DNA of 64,000 bases, taken from contig NZ_JADKMY010000001.1 in NCBI RefSeq assembly GCF_015351405.1, forward strand, positions 1,178,001-1,242,000, given 5' to 3'. Position 1 is the stretch's first letter. The number at the start of each line of letters is the position of its first letter. Below are positions 1 to 9,055 of this stretch, piece after piece. The stretch is from Corynebacterium suicordis DSM 45110 (GTDB taxonomy: Bacteria > Actinomycetota > Actinomycetes > Mycobacteriales > Mycobacteriaceae). Both the position numbers and the translations under genes were made by a program. The notes under the pieces were generated by a model, which saw only the letters and a list, made by a program, of their open reading frames with translations, did not search any database and was not told the DNA's origin.

Positions 1-614
1 ACACCATTGGTGGGGTACTCATCGCCGAAGCTGTAGCCAGGTCCGCCGGAGCCAACGCCCGTGGGGTCGCCGCACTGGAGGATGGTCATGCCAGCGGACT
101 TCACACTGCGGTGGCAGACGGTGTTGTCGTAGAACTTTGCCTGCACCAGGTGCTCGAAGGAGTTCGCGGAGCACGGGGACTTGGAGGCATCCAGCTCGAT
201 GGGAACTTCACCCGAGTTGGTCTTCAACGTCACCTTGGTTGTGCCGGAAGCCTTCACGTCTTCGCTCTCTGGAACCTTGACCTCCTTGGAAGCCTCGCCC
301 TCGGCCTTGTACTCACACTTGACGGTTTCACCGTATGGCTTGGTGGGGCCAGCGGGAAGAGCTGCGGCTTCGGCAGCTGGGGTGGTTTCCGCAGAGCTGG
401 ATTCCTCCGCCACGTTGTCATCGTTGGAGGAGTAGGTGGAGGCGAACCAGATGCCGCCCACCAGCAGCACCAGCACAGCCAGCGTTGCCGCTACCACGCC
501 GAGGGGAGCGGTCTTGGCGCGTCGATCCCGGGCCTTGATGGCCTTTTCCAGGGTGTTGAGGTTCGCATCCCGGCGCGCCTCATTGGGCAACGGGGAGTTC
601 TTCTTATCAGCCAC
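1..614 (-). CDS. Membrane-anchored peptidyl-prolyl cis-trans isomerase (cyclophilin), 3' end outside window
   Basis: The reading frame runs leftward from a GTG at 614 and is still open at base 1, so about the first 204 residues are present. The N-terminus is charged and cytoplasmic, followed by one hydrophobic span (about residues 39-60, GVVAATLAVLVLLVGGIWFA), an acidic/Ser/Ala-rich linker, and then the start of a cyclophilin fold with the family stretch FEHLVQAKFYDNTVCHR. Cyclophilins catalyse proline isomerisation during folding; this one should face outward from the cytoplasmic membrane. It is divergent from the hydrolase gene at 763. A weak CATAAT -10 for this strand lies near 653-658. 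The catalytic C-terminal half is not visible, so activity cannot be judged. Confidence 0.88.
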   Translation of the reverse strand, partial: MADKKNSPLPNEARRDANLNTLEKAIKARDRRAKTAPLGVVAATLAVLVLLVGGIWFASTYSSNDDNVAEESSSAETTPAAEAAALPAGPTKPYGETVKCEYKAEGEASKEVKVPESEDVKASGTTKVTLKTNSGEVPIELDASKSPCSANSFEHLVQAKFYDNTVCHRSVKSAGMTILQCGDPTGVGSGGPGYSFGDEYPTNG

Positions 615-670
615 GGTAGAGTTTCCGACCTTTCGGGTTGCGGTTTGATCTGCATCATTATGCCTCATCG

Positions 671-686
671 TCAGGACACAACCTGA
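671..686. promoter_or_regulatory. Dyad TCAGG-N6-CCTGA in a divergent intergenic region
   Basis: A perfect 5-bp inverted repeat with a 6-bp centre lies between the divergent cyclophilin and hydrolase genes, on the upstream side of the cyclophilin -10 candidate. It could be an operator, but it is short and no regulator is known to me for it. Confidence 0.25.
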
Positions 687-748
687 GTCCGACAAGCCCC
701 TACCGGCTCCTTCACAGGCAATTGACTGACCGCTGTCATGGTGGGGAC

Positions 749-754
749 TAAGCT
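749..754 (+). promoter_or_regulatory. -10 element TAAGCT, leaderless start of the MBL-fold gene
   Basis: TAAGCT ends 8 nt before the ATG at 763 and no Shine-Dalgarno sequence fits in between. This spacing puts the transcription start at or next to the A of ATG, as in the leaderless transcripts common in corynebacteria. Confidence 0.5.
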
Positions 755-762
755 CGAGAACC

Positions 763-1458
763 ATGAACACCCCACAGCAGCCAGAACCATCCCAGAACGC
801 TCCCTTGCCGGAAACCACCTCCATCGGCGGGTTTGTGGCAGGCCCACTCCAGACCAACTGCTATGTGTTGGCGGATACTTCTCGCCTGACCGCCGAGGGC
901 AAGATCCCCGCCGTGGTCATCGATCCCGGGATGGGAGCATTCGCAATGGTGCAGGAACTGGCTGAGGAGGATGGGCTGGAAGTAGAAGCGGTAGTGCTTA
1001 CCCACGGCCACATTGATCACATACGCGATGCCGCCCAGTTCAACGTCCCCGTGCACATTCATCCAGCGGACAAGACCATGCTGGACATGGATTGGGGCAG
1101 CGCGCCCTTCGGGCAGATGTTTGACGTGGAGAACATGGACAAGCCCGCCGATATCCGTGAGCTGGGCGATTCCATCGAGATGGCCGGTGTCACCTGGCAG
1201 GTCCACCACATGCCCGGGCATTCCCCAGGTTCCGTGATGTTCCGCGTCCCCGGGCTCATTCTGGGCGGCGACGTGCTCTTCCAGGGTGGAGTGGGGCGCA
1301 CCGACCTGCCCGGTTCTTCCCCTGAGGACATGCAGTTGAGCTTGAAGAAGCTGGTCAGCGAGTTCGCCGATGATGACGTGGTCCTCAGTGGTCATGGCCC
1401 GCAGACCACCGTGGGTGCGGAGAAGGCCGGAAACCCCTTCTTGCAGTCTGTGGTTTAG
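763..1458 (+). CDS. Metallo-beta-lactamase-fold hydrolase (glyoxalase II-like)
   Basis: This 231-residue protein has the binuclear-metal signature THGHIDHI at about residues 80-87 (HxHxDH), a second ligand region HHMPGHSPGS near 148-157, and a late GGDVLFQGGVGRTDL segment. It belongs to the hydroxyacylglutathione-hydrolase-like group of the MBL superfamily, which hydrolyse thioesters or related bonds in the cytosol. The exact substrate cannot be read from sequence; corynebacteria use mycothiol instead of glutathione, so a mycothiol thioester is possible but is inference. It sits 85 nt upstream of hisS, an arrangement known from other corynebacteria. The ATG at 763 is supported by a -10 element at leaderless spacing. 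Confidence 0.88.
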   Translation: MNTPQQPEPSQNAPLPETTSIGGFVAGPLQTNCYVLADTSRLTAEGKIPAVVIDPGMGAFAMVQELAEEDGLEVEAVVLTHGHIDHIRDAAQFNVPVHIHPADKTMLDMDWGSAPFGQMFDVENMDKPADIRELGDSIEMAGVTWQVHHMPGHSPGSVMFRVPGLILGGDVLFQGGVGRTDLPGSSPEDMQLSLKKLVSEFADDDVVLSGHGPQTTVGAEKAGNPFLQSVV

Positions 1459-1465
1459 TTTCTTC

Positions 1466-1480
1466 TTTTTTTCGACGCCA
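1466..1480 (-). repeat. Dispersed motif copy (TTTTTTTCGACGCCA)
   Basis: Seven T residues run directly into CGACGCCA, 7 nt after the stop codon of the MBL-fold gene. On the minus strand it reads TGGCGTCG followed by an A-run. No hairpin precedes the T-run, so it is not a normal intrinsic terminator. It is one of about fourteen copies in the window. Confidence 0.5.
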
Positions 1481-1529
1481 CCCTCGCCCAACCAGCGACC
1501 TCCCGCAGGTTGGCACCAACTCCCATGAC

Positions 1530-1535
1530 TAAGAT
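1530..1535 (+). promoter_or_regulatory. -10 element TAAGAT, leaderless start of hisS
   Basis: TAAGAT ends 8 nt before the GTG start at 1544, and there is no ribosome binding site between. The spacing fits a transcript that begins at or just before the start codon. Confidence 0.5.
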
Positions 1536-1543
1536 GGTTCCCC

Positions 1544-2833
1544 GTGACTGACAAGCCTGCGCAAAAGAAACTCCCGGCACTCAAGGCTCCCAAGGGAGTG
1601 CCGGATTATGTCCCACCTGTCTCCGCGGAATTCCGCGCAGTCAAGGAAGCGTTTGCTCTGGCTGCGCATAACGCAGGCTACGAGCACATCGAACTTCCCA
1701 TCTTTGAGGACACTGCGCTGTTCGCACGTGGCGTGGGTGAATCCACTGACGTGGTGAGCAAGGAAATGTACACCTTCGCGGACCGCGGTGATCGCTCCGT
1801 GACCCTGCGCCCCGAGGGCACGGCGGGAGTGATGCGCGCTGTTATTGAGAACAACTTGGATCGCGGGCAACTGCCCGTAAAGCTGGTCTACAACGGACCG
1901 TTCTTCCGCTATGAGCGCCCGCAGGCTGGCCGCTATCGCCAGCTGCAGCAGGTGGGCGTGGAAGCAATCGGTGTGGATGACCCAGCGCTAGATGCTGAGG
2001 TCATCGCGCTGGCTGATCGCTGCTTCCGTTCCGTGGGTCTCACCGGGTACCGTCTGGAGCTCACCAGCTTGGGCGATGCTTCTGACCGTCCTGCTTACCG
2101 TGCGAAGCTGCAGGAGTTCCTCCGCAAGCTCCCACTGGATGAGGAAACTCAGCGTCGTGCAGAGCTCAATCCGCTGCGCGTGTTGGATGACAAGCGCCCG
2201 GAGATGCAAGAGATGCTCGTTGATGCGCCGCTTATGCTGGATCACCTGTCGGACCAGTCCCGCGCGCACTTTGAAACCGTCACCGGCTACCTGGATGACA
2301 TGGGCATTGAGTACGTGATCAACCCGCGGATGGTGCGTGGGCTGGATTACTACACCAAGACCTGTTTTGAGTTCGTCCACGATGGCCTGGGTGCGCAGTC
2401 TGGCATCGGCGGCGGAGGACGCTACGACGGACTCATGGCTCAGCTCGGCGGGCAGGAGCTGTCCGGAATTGGCTTCGGACTCGGCGTGGACCGCACCTTG
2501 CTGGCTTTGGAAGCCGAAGCGAAGAGTGCGGCGAGTGGGCGCCGGGTTGATGTCTACGGCGTGGCCATGGGTGCGGAGGCTAAGCAGAAAATGGTTCCTC
2601 TCGTTGACCGGCTGCGGGCTGCCGGAGTGGCCGTGGATATGAGCTACGGCGACCGCGGTCTCAAGGGCGCGATGAAGGGTGCGGATCGGGCAGGAGCCCT
2701 GTTCGCGTTGGTGCTGGGCGAATCTGAGCTGGAGCAGGGCAGGATCGCGGTCAAGGACTTGCAGGCTCACGAGCAGCAAGACGTAGCGCTGGATTCCGTG
2801 GTGGACTATTTAGTGGAGCGTCTGCGCGGCTAA
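1544..2833 (+). CDS. hisS: Histidyl-tRNA synthetase
   Basis: This 429-residue class II aminoacyl-tRNA synthetase charges tRNA-His. The N-terminus KGVPDYVPP matches the family opening. The motif 2 region [17 protein letters not shown] lies near residue 122, the histidine-binding loop RGLDYYTKT near 264, and the glycine-rich GGGGRYDGL near 289. The C-terminal third is the anticodon-binding domain. Length is normal. The GTG start follows a TAAGAT box at leaderless spacing, so it probably has its own promoter although it follows the hydrolase gene closely. I looked for a T-box leader and there is no room for one. Confidence 0.97.
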   Translation: MTDKPAQKKLPALKAPKGVPDYVPPVSAEFRAVKEAFALAAHNAGYEHIELPIFEDTALFARGVGESTDVVSKEMYTFADRGDRSVTLRPEGTAGVMRAVIENNLDRGQLPVKLVYNGPFFRYERPQAGRYRQLQQVGVEAIGVDDPALDAEVIALADRCFRSVGLTGYRLELTSLGDASDRPAYRAKLQEFLRKLPLDEETQRRAELNPLRVLDDKRPEMQEMLVDAPLMLDHLSDQSRAHFETVTGYLDDMGIEYVINPRMVRGLDYYTKTCFEFVHDGLGAQSGIGGGGRYDGLMAQLGGQELSGIGFGLGVDRTLLALEAEAKSAASGRRVDVYGVAMGAEAKQKMVPLVDRLRAAGVAVDMSYGDRGLKGAMKGADRAGALFALVLGESELEQGRIAVKDLQAHEQQDVALDSVVDYLVERLRG

Positions 2834-3039
2834 CACTGGGGGTTGGCTCTGAGGGTTGGTTCTGGGGGGGGCTGAAACACGGGGGGAGAGGTACCACGGT
2901 TCTTGAGTGAACGGGCTGTGAATTTTGCCTGACTAGAGCATGAAAGCGCACGTCGCGGGTAAAACTTGCACTGTGGTGGAAGCGGGATCGTGATTCGATG
3001 AGGGCTGACGTTCCCATTCCCACTCATCAGGAGATCTCC

Positions 3040-5103
3040 GTGCCTCGTCATAACAAGCTGCGCCATTCGGCCATTGCTTTGGCCCTCGTGCCACTCACCA
3101 CGTTCGCGACTACTGGCGTCGCCCTGGCGCAGGAGGCAGACACTGTCGACCTCAACGTGCTCGGTGTCACCGATTTCCACGGCCACCTCGCTGAGGTGCA
3201 TAAAGATCCTAAGAAACCAGAAAGCCCTGTCATCGAAATGGGTGCGGCTTCCATGGCCTGTTACCTAGACAAGGAACGTGCCGCTAACCCGAACACGTCC
3301 TTCGTCTCCGCTGGAGATAACATCGGCGGCTCTCCTTTCACTTCTGCGATCCTCGAGGATAAGCCAACCCTTGATGTCCTCAACGCGATGAAGTTGGACG
3401 CCTCTGCAGTGGGTAACCACGAGTTCGATAAAGGATGGGAAGACCTACGCGATCGCGTTGGTGTGAACGGCACCACCGGCCAGGCTCAATTCCCATACTT
3501 GGGTGCCAATGTCACCGGTTCTACTCTCGCGCCTTCTACCGTGGTGGAGCGCGATGGCGTGAAGATCGGCTACGTGGGTGTCATCACCGCAGACACCGCC
3601 TCTTTGGTCTCTCCAGCGGGTATCCAAGGCCTAGGGTTCACCGAGCCAATCGCCGCAGCCAAGTCAGAAGCAGATCGGCTGAAGTCCGAAGGGGAGGCGG
3701 ATGTGGTCATCGCGCTCGCCCACGAAGGTGTCACGGGAACTGGTTTTGGTGAGAACGTCGACGCCGTGATCGCCGGTCATACCCATCAGACAAACGATGA
3801 TGATTCAACCACTCCGCCGATGATTCAGCCAGCCTCATATGGTCAGCTGATGGCGGACATCGACATCAAATTCAACAAGACCACCCACAAGGTGGAAGAG
3901 GTCAGCACTCGCAACATCAGCGCGCAGGACATCGCTACTGCTTGTGCGGGTACCCCAAACGCAGAGGTGGCGGGAATCGTCAGTGCCGCTGAAGATGCGG
4001 CTAAGGAGGAGGGGAGCAAGGTTGTCACGACCATCGAGAACAGCTTCTACCGCGGTGCCAACAAGAGTGGTGAAACCGGAACCAACCGCGGAACGGAAAG
4101 CTCGTTGAACTCTCTGCTGGCAGATGCCGCGCTCGAGGGAGTGAATTCTCAAACTGACCTGAAGCCAGATATCGGCATCATGAACGCCGGTGGCGTGCGC
4201 ACGGACCTAGAAAAGGGTGAAGTCACCTTCGCCGAGGCTTTTGGTGTGCAGCCATTCAGCAACTCAATGGGCGTGGTGGAGATCAGCGGTGCTGAGCTCA
4301 AGGGGGTCATGGAGCAGCAGTGGCGCAAGCCTGTTGGTAATGAACGCCCAACTCTCATTCTGGGCTTCAGCAAGAATGTCGAGTACTCGTACGATCCAAC
4401 CGCGGAAATCGGTTCTCGCATCACCCACGTAAACATCAATGGGGAAAAGCTGGACGAGTCCAAGAAGTACCGCATCGCAGGTGCTTCATTCCTGCTCAAT
4501 GAAGGAGATGGCTACACCTCCTTCGGAACCCAGTCTGGTGCCAACAAGCTGGAGGATGCGGGAATCATCGATGTGGATCTGTTCAACCGCTACTTGAGCG
4601 AAAACCAGAATGTGGCTGTGCGTGATGACCAAACCTCCGTGGGCATCAACGTGCAAGGTGAACTCAAGTCCGGATCTGAGATCACCGTAAACTTGTCTTC
4701 CCTTTCCTACACGGCTTCTGAATCCAAGCCGTCCAAGGTCACCGTGGAACTTATCGGAAATGGCGCCCCTGTGAGCACCACCGTTGATGTGGATAACACC
4801 ATCACCGATAACCAGAATGAAACCGGCAAAGCCACTGCCAAGATGACTGTTCCTGCAGGCTTCAAGGCGATCCGTGTCCAGACCGACAATGGCACTGAGT
4901 TCATCCAGCCAGTCGAAAGCGAAGACTCTCCATTGGGCTCCGATTCCCTCGGTTCGGACAGCCTCGGTTCTGATTCGATTTCCAGCGCTTTCCGTAACGG
5001 AGTGCTCGCACTGGTCTTCGGTGCTCTAGGTGCAGGTGCCGCTGCCGCGATCTACAACTGGGCTGTTCAGCAAGGCTGGATCCGCCCCATCCAGCTTCCA
5101 TAG
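3040..5103 (+). CDS. ushA: Secreted 5'-nucleotidase / metallophosphatase
   Basis: The preferred start is GTG 3040 with AGGAG at 3029-3033; an in-frame ATG at 2998 has no ribosome binding site. The 687-residue product opens with a signal peptide ending ALAQ near residue 30. The N-terminal metallophosphatase domain shows DFHGH (about 45), GNHEFD (about 125) and GHTHQ (about 246), the metal-ligand motifs of the UshA/5'-nucleotidase family. The C-terminal substrate domain shows NAGGVRTDL near 382. The tail has a SLGSDSLGSDS linker, then a hydrophobic segment near 645-675. The likely role is hydrolysis of extracellular nucleotides to nucleosides and phosphate at the cell surface. It is followed 56 nt later by a secreted nuclease, making a scavenging pair. 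Confidence 0.92.
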   Translation: MPRHNKLRHSAIALALVPLTTFATTGVALAQEADTVDLNVLGVTDFHGHLAEVHKDPKKPESPVIEMGAASMACYLDKERAANPNTSFVSAGDNIGGSPFTSAILEDKPTLDVLNAMKLDASAVGNHEFDKGWEDLRDRVGVNGTTGQAQFPYLGANVTGSTLAPSTVVERDGVKIGYVGVITADTASLVSPAGIQGLGFTEPIAAAKSEADRLKSEGEADVVIALAHEGVTGTGFGENVDAVIAGHTHQTNDDDSTTPPMIQPASYGQLMADIDIKFNKTTHKVEEVSTRNISAQDIATACAGTPNAEVAGIVSAAEDAAKEEGSKVVTTIENSFYRGANKSGETGTNRGTESSLNSLLADAALEGVNSQTDLKPDIGIMNAGGVRTDLEKGEVTFAEAFGVQPFSNSMGVVEISGAELKGVMEQQWRKPVGNERPTLILGFSKNVEYSYDPTAEIGSRITHVNINGEKLDESKKYRIAGASFLLNEGDGYTSFGTQSGANKLEDAGIIDVDLFNRYLSENQNVAVRDDQTSVGINVQGELKSGSEITVNLSSLSYTASESKPSKVTVELIGNGAPVSTTVDVDNTITDNQNETGKATAKMTVPAGFKAIRVQTDNGTEFIQPVESEDSPLGSDSLGSDSLGSDSISSAFRNGVLALVFGALGAGAAAAIYNWAVQQGWIRPIQLP

Positions 5104-5159
5104 CTGCGACTTTGCAAAATTCTCATAACTCTCCTCAAGGAAAAAGGTTTCCCCTCTTC

Positions 5160-7805
5160 ATGAAGCAATCATCACGCATCAGCCTGGCTTTCATGGCTAC
5201 GGCTTCCGTCTCTTTGTCCGTCACCACTATCCCCGTGGCAATCGCCTCCCCGGCTGGTGATAGCGTGGTCATCAGCGAGGTATACGGAGGCGGTGGCAAC
5301 AGTGGCGCGCAGCTGACAAACGACTTCATCGAGCTCTACAACCCAACCGATCAGCCCATCTCGTTGGACGGATGGTCCATGCAGTACCTGTCTGCCAAAG
5401 GCACGACTTCGGCATCCACAGCAGCTCTGTCGGGATCTATTGCCCCGCACGGCTACTACCTCATCAAGGCAGGTAAGGGTGCCGGCGGCACTGTCGATTT
5501 CTCTGCCGACGCGGACGGCACTGGCTTGAACATGAGCGCCTCAAGTGGCGTTGCTGTTCTCTCAAATTCCACGGCGCGATGGACCCAGGGAAGCGCTGCC
5601 GTAGACATCGTGGGCTTCGGCGCCACAGTTGTTAACGAAACGGCCCCCACCGCTGGCCTCAGCAACACCACGAGTGCCGCTCGAAATGCTGCGGGAACAG
5701 ATACGGATAACAACGCTGCAGACTTCACCGTCGGAGCGCCCACGCCGCAATTTTCTGGTGGCGACGCCACGGCAGACCCGGATAATCCAGATAACCCTGA
5801 TAATCCAGAGGATCCCACCACTCCAACCGGCCGCGTGACTATCGAAGAGATTCAGGGCACCGGTGCCGCTACTCCAAAGTCCGGGCAAACCGTAACCACC
5901 GCAGGCTGGGTCACCGCGAGCTATCCCACCGGCGGGTTCAACGGCTTCAACATCCAGATGGGTGGAGCGGGCGAAAGCCGGAAGGCGGGCGAGGCTTCCC
6001 GTGCAATCTTCGTCTACACCGGTGCTGGAAAAGCCCCCGCTGAGCTCGGTCAGTGTGTCATCGTGACGGGCAAAGCTACCGAATTCAACGATTCGACTCA
6101 GCTGTCCAACCCCACGTTCCAGTCTTCGAGCAATCCCCAACAAGACTGTGGCGATGGCGTCGAGCCTCATAAGGACCTGATCCCAACGGACCCGGAGGCC
6201 AAAGAAGCGAACGAGCACATGCTCTTTGAACCGGATTCCACCTACACGGTGACCAACAACTACGACCTGAATACCTACGGATCGGTGGATTTGGTCGCGG
6301 GTAACGAGCCGCTGCTGCAGGCCACCTCCGTGGTCAACCCGGGGCCAGAGGCGGTGGCGTACGAGGAAAACAACCAGCGTCAGGTACACACCCTCGACGA
6401 TGGCGCTACTGCCAACTTCATGCGCAACAATGATGCGAAGAAGACCCCGTTGCCGTACCTGACCACAGCTGATGGTTCCAAGTCTCTGCGGACGGGAGAT
6501 CAGGTCAGCTTCGCCAACCCAGTTGTGCTGAGCTACAACTTCGGAAAATGGGGACTGCAGCCAACCAGCGAGATCACCGGAAAGACCGAAGCTGGTGCAC
6601 TCCCAATTTCCTGGGAAGACACCCGGGCAGCCGAAGCCGGAGGACCGGAGGCTGTGGGCGGTACGCACAGCATCGCCAGCTTCAACGTGTTGAACTACTT
6701 CACTGATTTGGGCAAGGATGAGGCAGGGTGCCGTGCGTTCAACGACATGAATGGCGCACCCGTAACCGCCGATGGGTGCCAGGTTCGTGGCGCGTTCACC
6801 GAGGAAGCCTTCCAGGATCAGCAGTCCAAGATCGTCAGCGCGATCAACACCTTGGACGTGTCCGTCCTGGGCTTGGAGGAAATTGAGAACTCTGCGAGGT
6901 TCGGCGCGGATCGCGATGCGTCGTTGAACGCTTTGGTCTCCGCACTCAATGCGGCCGGCGGAAACTGGAAGGCAGTACCTTCCCCGAAGGTCGTTCCAGG
7001 CAGCGAGGACGTCATCCGCACCGCGTTCATCTACCGCGAAGGTGAAGTGGAGCCGGTAGGCGAGTCCAAGATTTTCGATCACGCAGCGTTCACTGACATC
7101 GCCCGCCAGCCTCTCGCGCAGCGATTCAAGGGCGTTGGGGCTTCCGACGCAAGCGCCTTCGTGGCCGTGGTGAATCACTACAAGTCCAAGGGATCTGTGG
7201 CCCGCGGTGACGCGGACATGGGCGATGGACAGGGTAACAACGCCAATCTCCGCGCCGAAATGTCCCGCCAGTTGGTGGGATGGCTCGCCGCAGACGAAGA
7301 CCTGAAGGACAAGCCGCAGTTCATCATGGGCGACCTGAACGCGTACGCCAAGGAAAATGCCGTGCAGGTTCTCGAAGAAGCTGGGTTCACGAACATCGAG
7401 GACAAGTTCGACGCGGGACACTCCTACCAGTTCGGTGGTCGTCTCGGCTCGCTCGATCACGTGCTCGCCAATGACAAGGCACTGGAGATGACCACAGGTG
7501 CAGACGTGTGGGATATCAACTCTGATGAATCCGTGGCCTACGAGTATTCTCGCCGTCACTACAACGCCACGGACTTCTATGCGCCAGATCCGTTCCGTTC
7601 AAGTGACCACGATCCAATCAAGGTTGGATTCAACTTGGACACTGACGACACGGATCCGGTAGATCCTGAGCCGGAGAATCCAGGTTCTTCCGACGGATCT
7701 CTCGGCAGTTCACTGAGTGGGTTCTTCGACTTCCTCCGGGGCTTGCCGGCATTGAGCTCGGGAATCGGCCAGGCCTTCTGGCGGTGGCTAAGCTCCCTGC
7801 GTTAA
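5160..7805 (+). CDS. nucH: Secreted ExeM/NucH-family extracellular endonuclease with lamin-tail domain
   Basis: The start ATG 5160 has AAGGAAAAAGG upstream; the in-frame TTG at 5112 is unsupported. The 881-residue protein has a signal peptide ending near IASPAG, a lamin-tail domain (about 30-190, VVISEVYGGGGNSG and NDFIELYNPT), an Asn-Pro-Asp repeat linker near 205-220, an OB-like domain (about 225-330), and a C-terminal endonuclease/exonuclease/phosphatase domain with SFNVLNYF (about 507), LEEIEN (about 571), GDLNAYAK (about 724) and SSDHDP (about 816). It should degrade extracellular DNA or RNA and supply nucleotides to the 5'-nucleotidase upstream. The C-terminus repeats the design of that protein: a Ser/Gly linker with SLGSS, then an aromatic hydrophobic end, without LPXTG. 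Confidence 0.92.
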   Translation: MKQSSRISLAFMATASVSLSVTTIPVAIASPAGDSVVISEVYGGGGNSGAQLTNDFIELYNPTDQPISLDGWSMQYLSAKGTTSASTAALSGSIAPHGYYLIKAGKGAGGTVDFSADADGTGLNMSASSGVAVLSNSTARWTQGSAAVDIVGFGATVVNETAPTAGLSNTTSAARNAAGTDTDNNAADFTVGAPTPQFSGGDATADPDNPDNPDNPEDPTTPTGRVTIEEIQGTGAATPKSGQTVTTAGWVTASYPTGGFNGFNIQMGGAGESRKAGEASRAIFVYTGAGKAPAELGQCVIVTGKATEFNDSTQLSNPTFQSSSNPQQDCGDGVEPHKDLIPTDPEAKEANEHMLFEPDSTYTVTNNYDLNTYGSVDLVAGNEPLLQATSVVNPGPEAVAYEENNQRQVHTLDDGATANFMRNNDAKKTPLPYLTTADGSKSLRTGDQVSFANPVVLSYNFGKWGLQPTSEITGKTEAGALPISWEDTRAAEAGGPEAVGGTHSIASFNVLNYFTDLGKDEAGCRAFNDMNGAPVTADGCQVRGAFTEEAFQDQQSKIVSAINTLDVSVLGLEEIENSARFGADRDASLNALVSALNAAGGNWKAVPSPKVVPGSEDVIRTAFIYREGEVEPVGESKIFDHAAFTDIARQPLAQRFKGVGASDASAFVAVVNHYKSKGSVARGDADMGDGQGNNANLRAEMSRQLVGWLAADEDLKDKPQFIMGDLNAYAKENAVQVLEEAGFTNIEDKFDAGHSYQFGGRLGSLDHVLANDKALEMTTGADVWDINSDESVAYEYSRRHYNATDFYAPDPFRSSDHDPIKVGFNLDTDDTDPVDPEPENPGSSDGSLGSSLSGFFDFLRGLPALSSGIGQAFWRWLSSLR

Positions 7806-7867
7806 CGAGCGCTCCTCCTGGCTGAGGCTTTCCAATTGAGAGTCTCCGGCTAGTAGGCGCACGCAAT

Positions 7868-7904
7868 AAAAGAGGACCTCAGCTAAAAACTGAGGTCCTC
7901 TTTT
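7868..7904. terminator. Bidirectional hairpin terminator between nucH and the metallopeptidase gene
   Basis: A perfect 15-bp stem (7868-7882 with 7890-7904) closes a 7-nt loop. The arms begin with A4 and end with T4, so it serves both converging genes. Confidence 0.92.
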
Positions 7905-7943
7905 GAATGCTGGTGATGGGTAACCAGCGGCTAGTCCAAAGAA

Positions 7944-8882
7944 CTAGCGCTGGAAATCCATCCGGCAGCTATCCATGGTTCCGCCTTGGTAACCGCGCAG
8001 GAAGAGCTCCTTGCGCTGTTCGGAGGAGCCGTGTGTCCAAGAGTCTGGGTCAACTTGCTGACCGGAAGATTGCTGGATGGCGTCGTCACCAATGGCGCGA
8101 GCCGTGTCCACCGCTTGCTGCACCTGCTCCTCGGTGATGGGATCCAACACCGCCTTGTCGCCCTTATCCGCGTGTGATGCCCACATGCCGGCGTAGCAAT
8201 CGGCCTGCAGCTCCATCTTCACGGCATTGGATTCAGCGCCGGGGTTGTTGTAATCGGAAAGGCCCAGGTTGCCCTGCAGGTTCTGGATGTGGTGGCCGAA
8301 CTCATGTGCGGTCACGTACATCTGTGAGAACGGGCCATCGGAGCCGCCCAGTTCCTTCAACTGCTCGTAGAACGGGGTGGAAACGTACACCGTGGTATCG
8401 GCAGGGCAGTAGAAGGGGCCGCTCTGGGAGATATTGGAAGCGCCACAGCCGGTAGAAACCTGGCCTTCAGCTAGCTTTAACTGAGGCTCCTTGTACTGGA
8501 TATTGTCGTTGGCCGGAAGAGCTTCCGCCCAGTAGTTATCCAGCGACTGAGCGGTGCCGAGCACGCGGCAGTCATCGCGCTCATTGGCATCCTGCGCGGT
8601 TTGGCATTGTTCGAAGCCTGAGCCCTGCTGCTGTGGTTGCTGGGTTTGCTCTCCACCGCCCCCGAACATGTTCAATCCGCCGGAGAAGAAGAACACGGCT
8701 ACTGCGGCAATGATGATGCCGGGGAGGCCGAATCGACGTCCAATGAGACCGGCCAAAAGTGCGAGAATGCCACCACCGCCACCACCTCGGCCGCCGCCAA
8801 ATCCGCCACCACCAAATCCGCCACCGCCGCCAGCGGAAGAGCCACGGTTGGAATAGTTCTGCAAGTTATCGTTGAAGGTCAC
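7944..8882 (-). CDS. Neutral zinc metallopeptidase, YpfJ/KPN_02809 family
   Basis: The product begins with a Gly-rich stretch (about residues 17-36), has a hydrophobic span (about 40-68, IIIAAVAVFFFSGG), then a predicted zinc protease domain with HEFGH near residue 195 (HExxH) in the context YVTAHEFGHHIQNLQG. The family is annotated as neutral zinc metallopeptidase; substrates are unknown to me. I place the start at GTG 8882, because the protein then opens MTFNDN, as I recall for corynebacterial relatives; an in-frame ATG at 8933 adds 17 residues. Neither has a clear ribosome binding site. It is transcribed alone, converging on nucH and divergent from aspS. Confidence 0.85.
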   Translation of the reverse strand: MTFNDNLQNYSNRGSSAGGGGGFGGGGFGGGRGGGGGGILALLAGLIGRRFGLPGIIIAAVAVFFFSGGLNMFGGGGEQTQQPQQQGSGFEQCQTAQDANERDDCRVLGTAQSLDNYWAEALPANDNIQYKEPQLKLAEGQVSTGCGASNISQSGPFYCPADTTVYVSTPFYEQLKELGGSDGPFSQMYVTAHEFGHHIQNLQGNLGLSDYNNPGAESNAVKMELQADCYAGMWASHADKGDKAVLDPITEEQVQQAVDTARAIGDDAIQQSSGQQVDPDSWTHGSSEQRKELFLRGYQGGTMDSCRMDFQR

Positions 8883-8959
8883 AAGAGTGAATGTTGCCAC
8901 AATTTCCGGGGTTAGGGATGACTTCCCACCCATAGAGCATTACGTGTCTTGGGAGCGGG

Positions 8960-8965
8960 TAGACT
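8960..8965 (+). promoter_or_regulatory. -10 element TAGACT upstream of aspS
   Basis: TAGACT matches the corynebacterial TAnnnT consensus and lies 90 nt before the aspS start, giving a leader of roughly 80 nt. The -35 is not convincing. Confidence 0.4.
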
Positions 8966-9055
8966 GAGGGGCTGATTCTTGATCTGGAAAAACGCCCAGA
9001 AGGCACTGAGCAAGACGTCACCGAAGAACATCAAAGATTAAAGGAGCGAGTCCAC

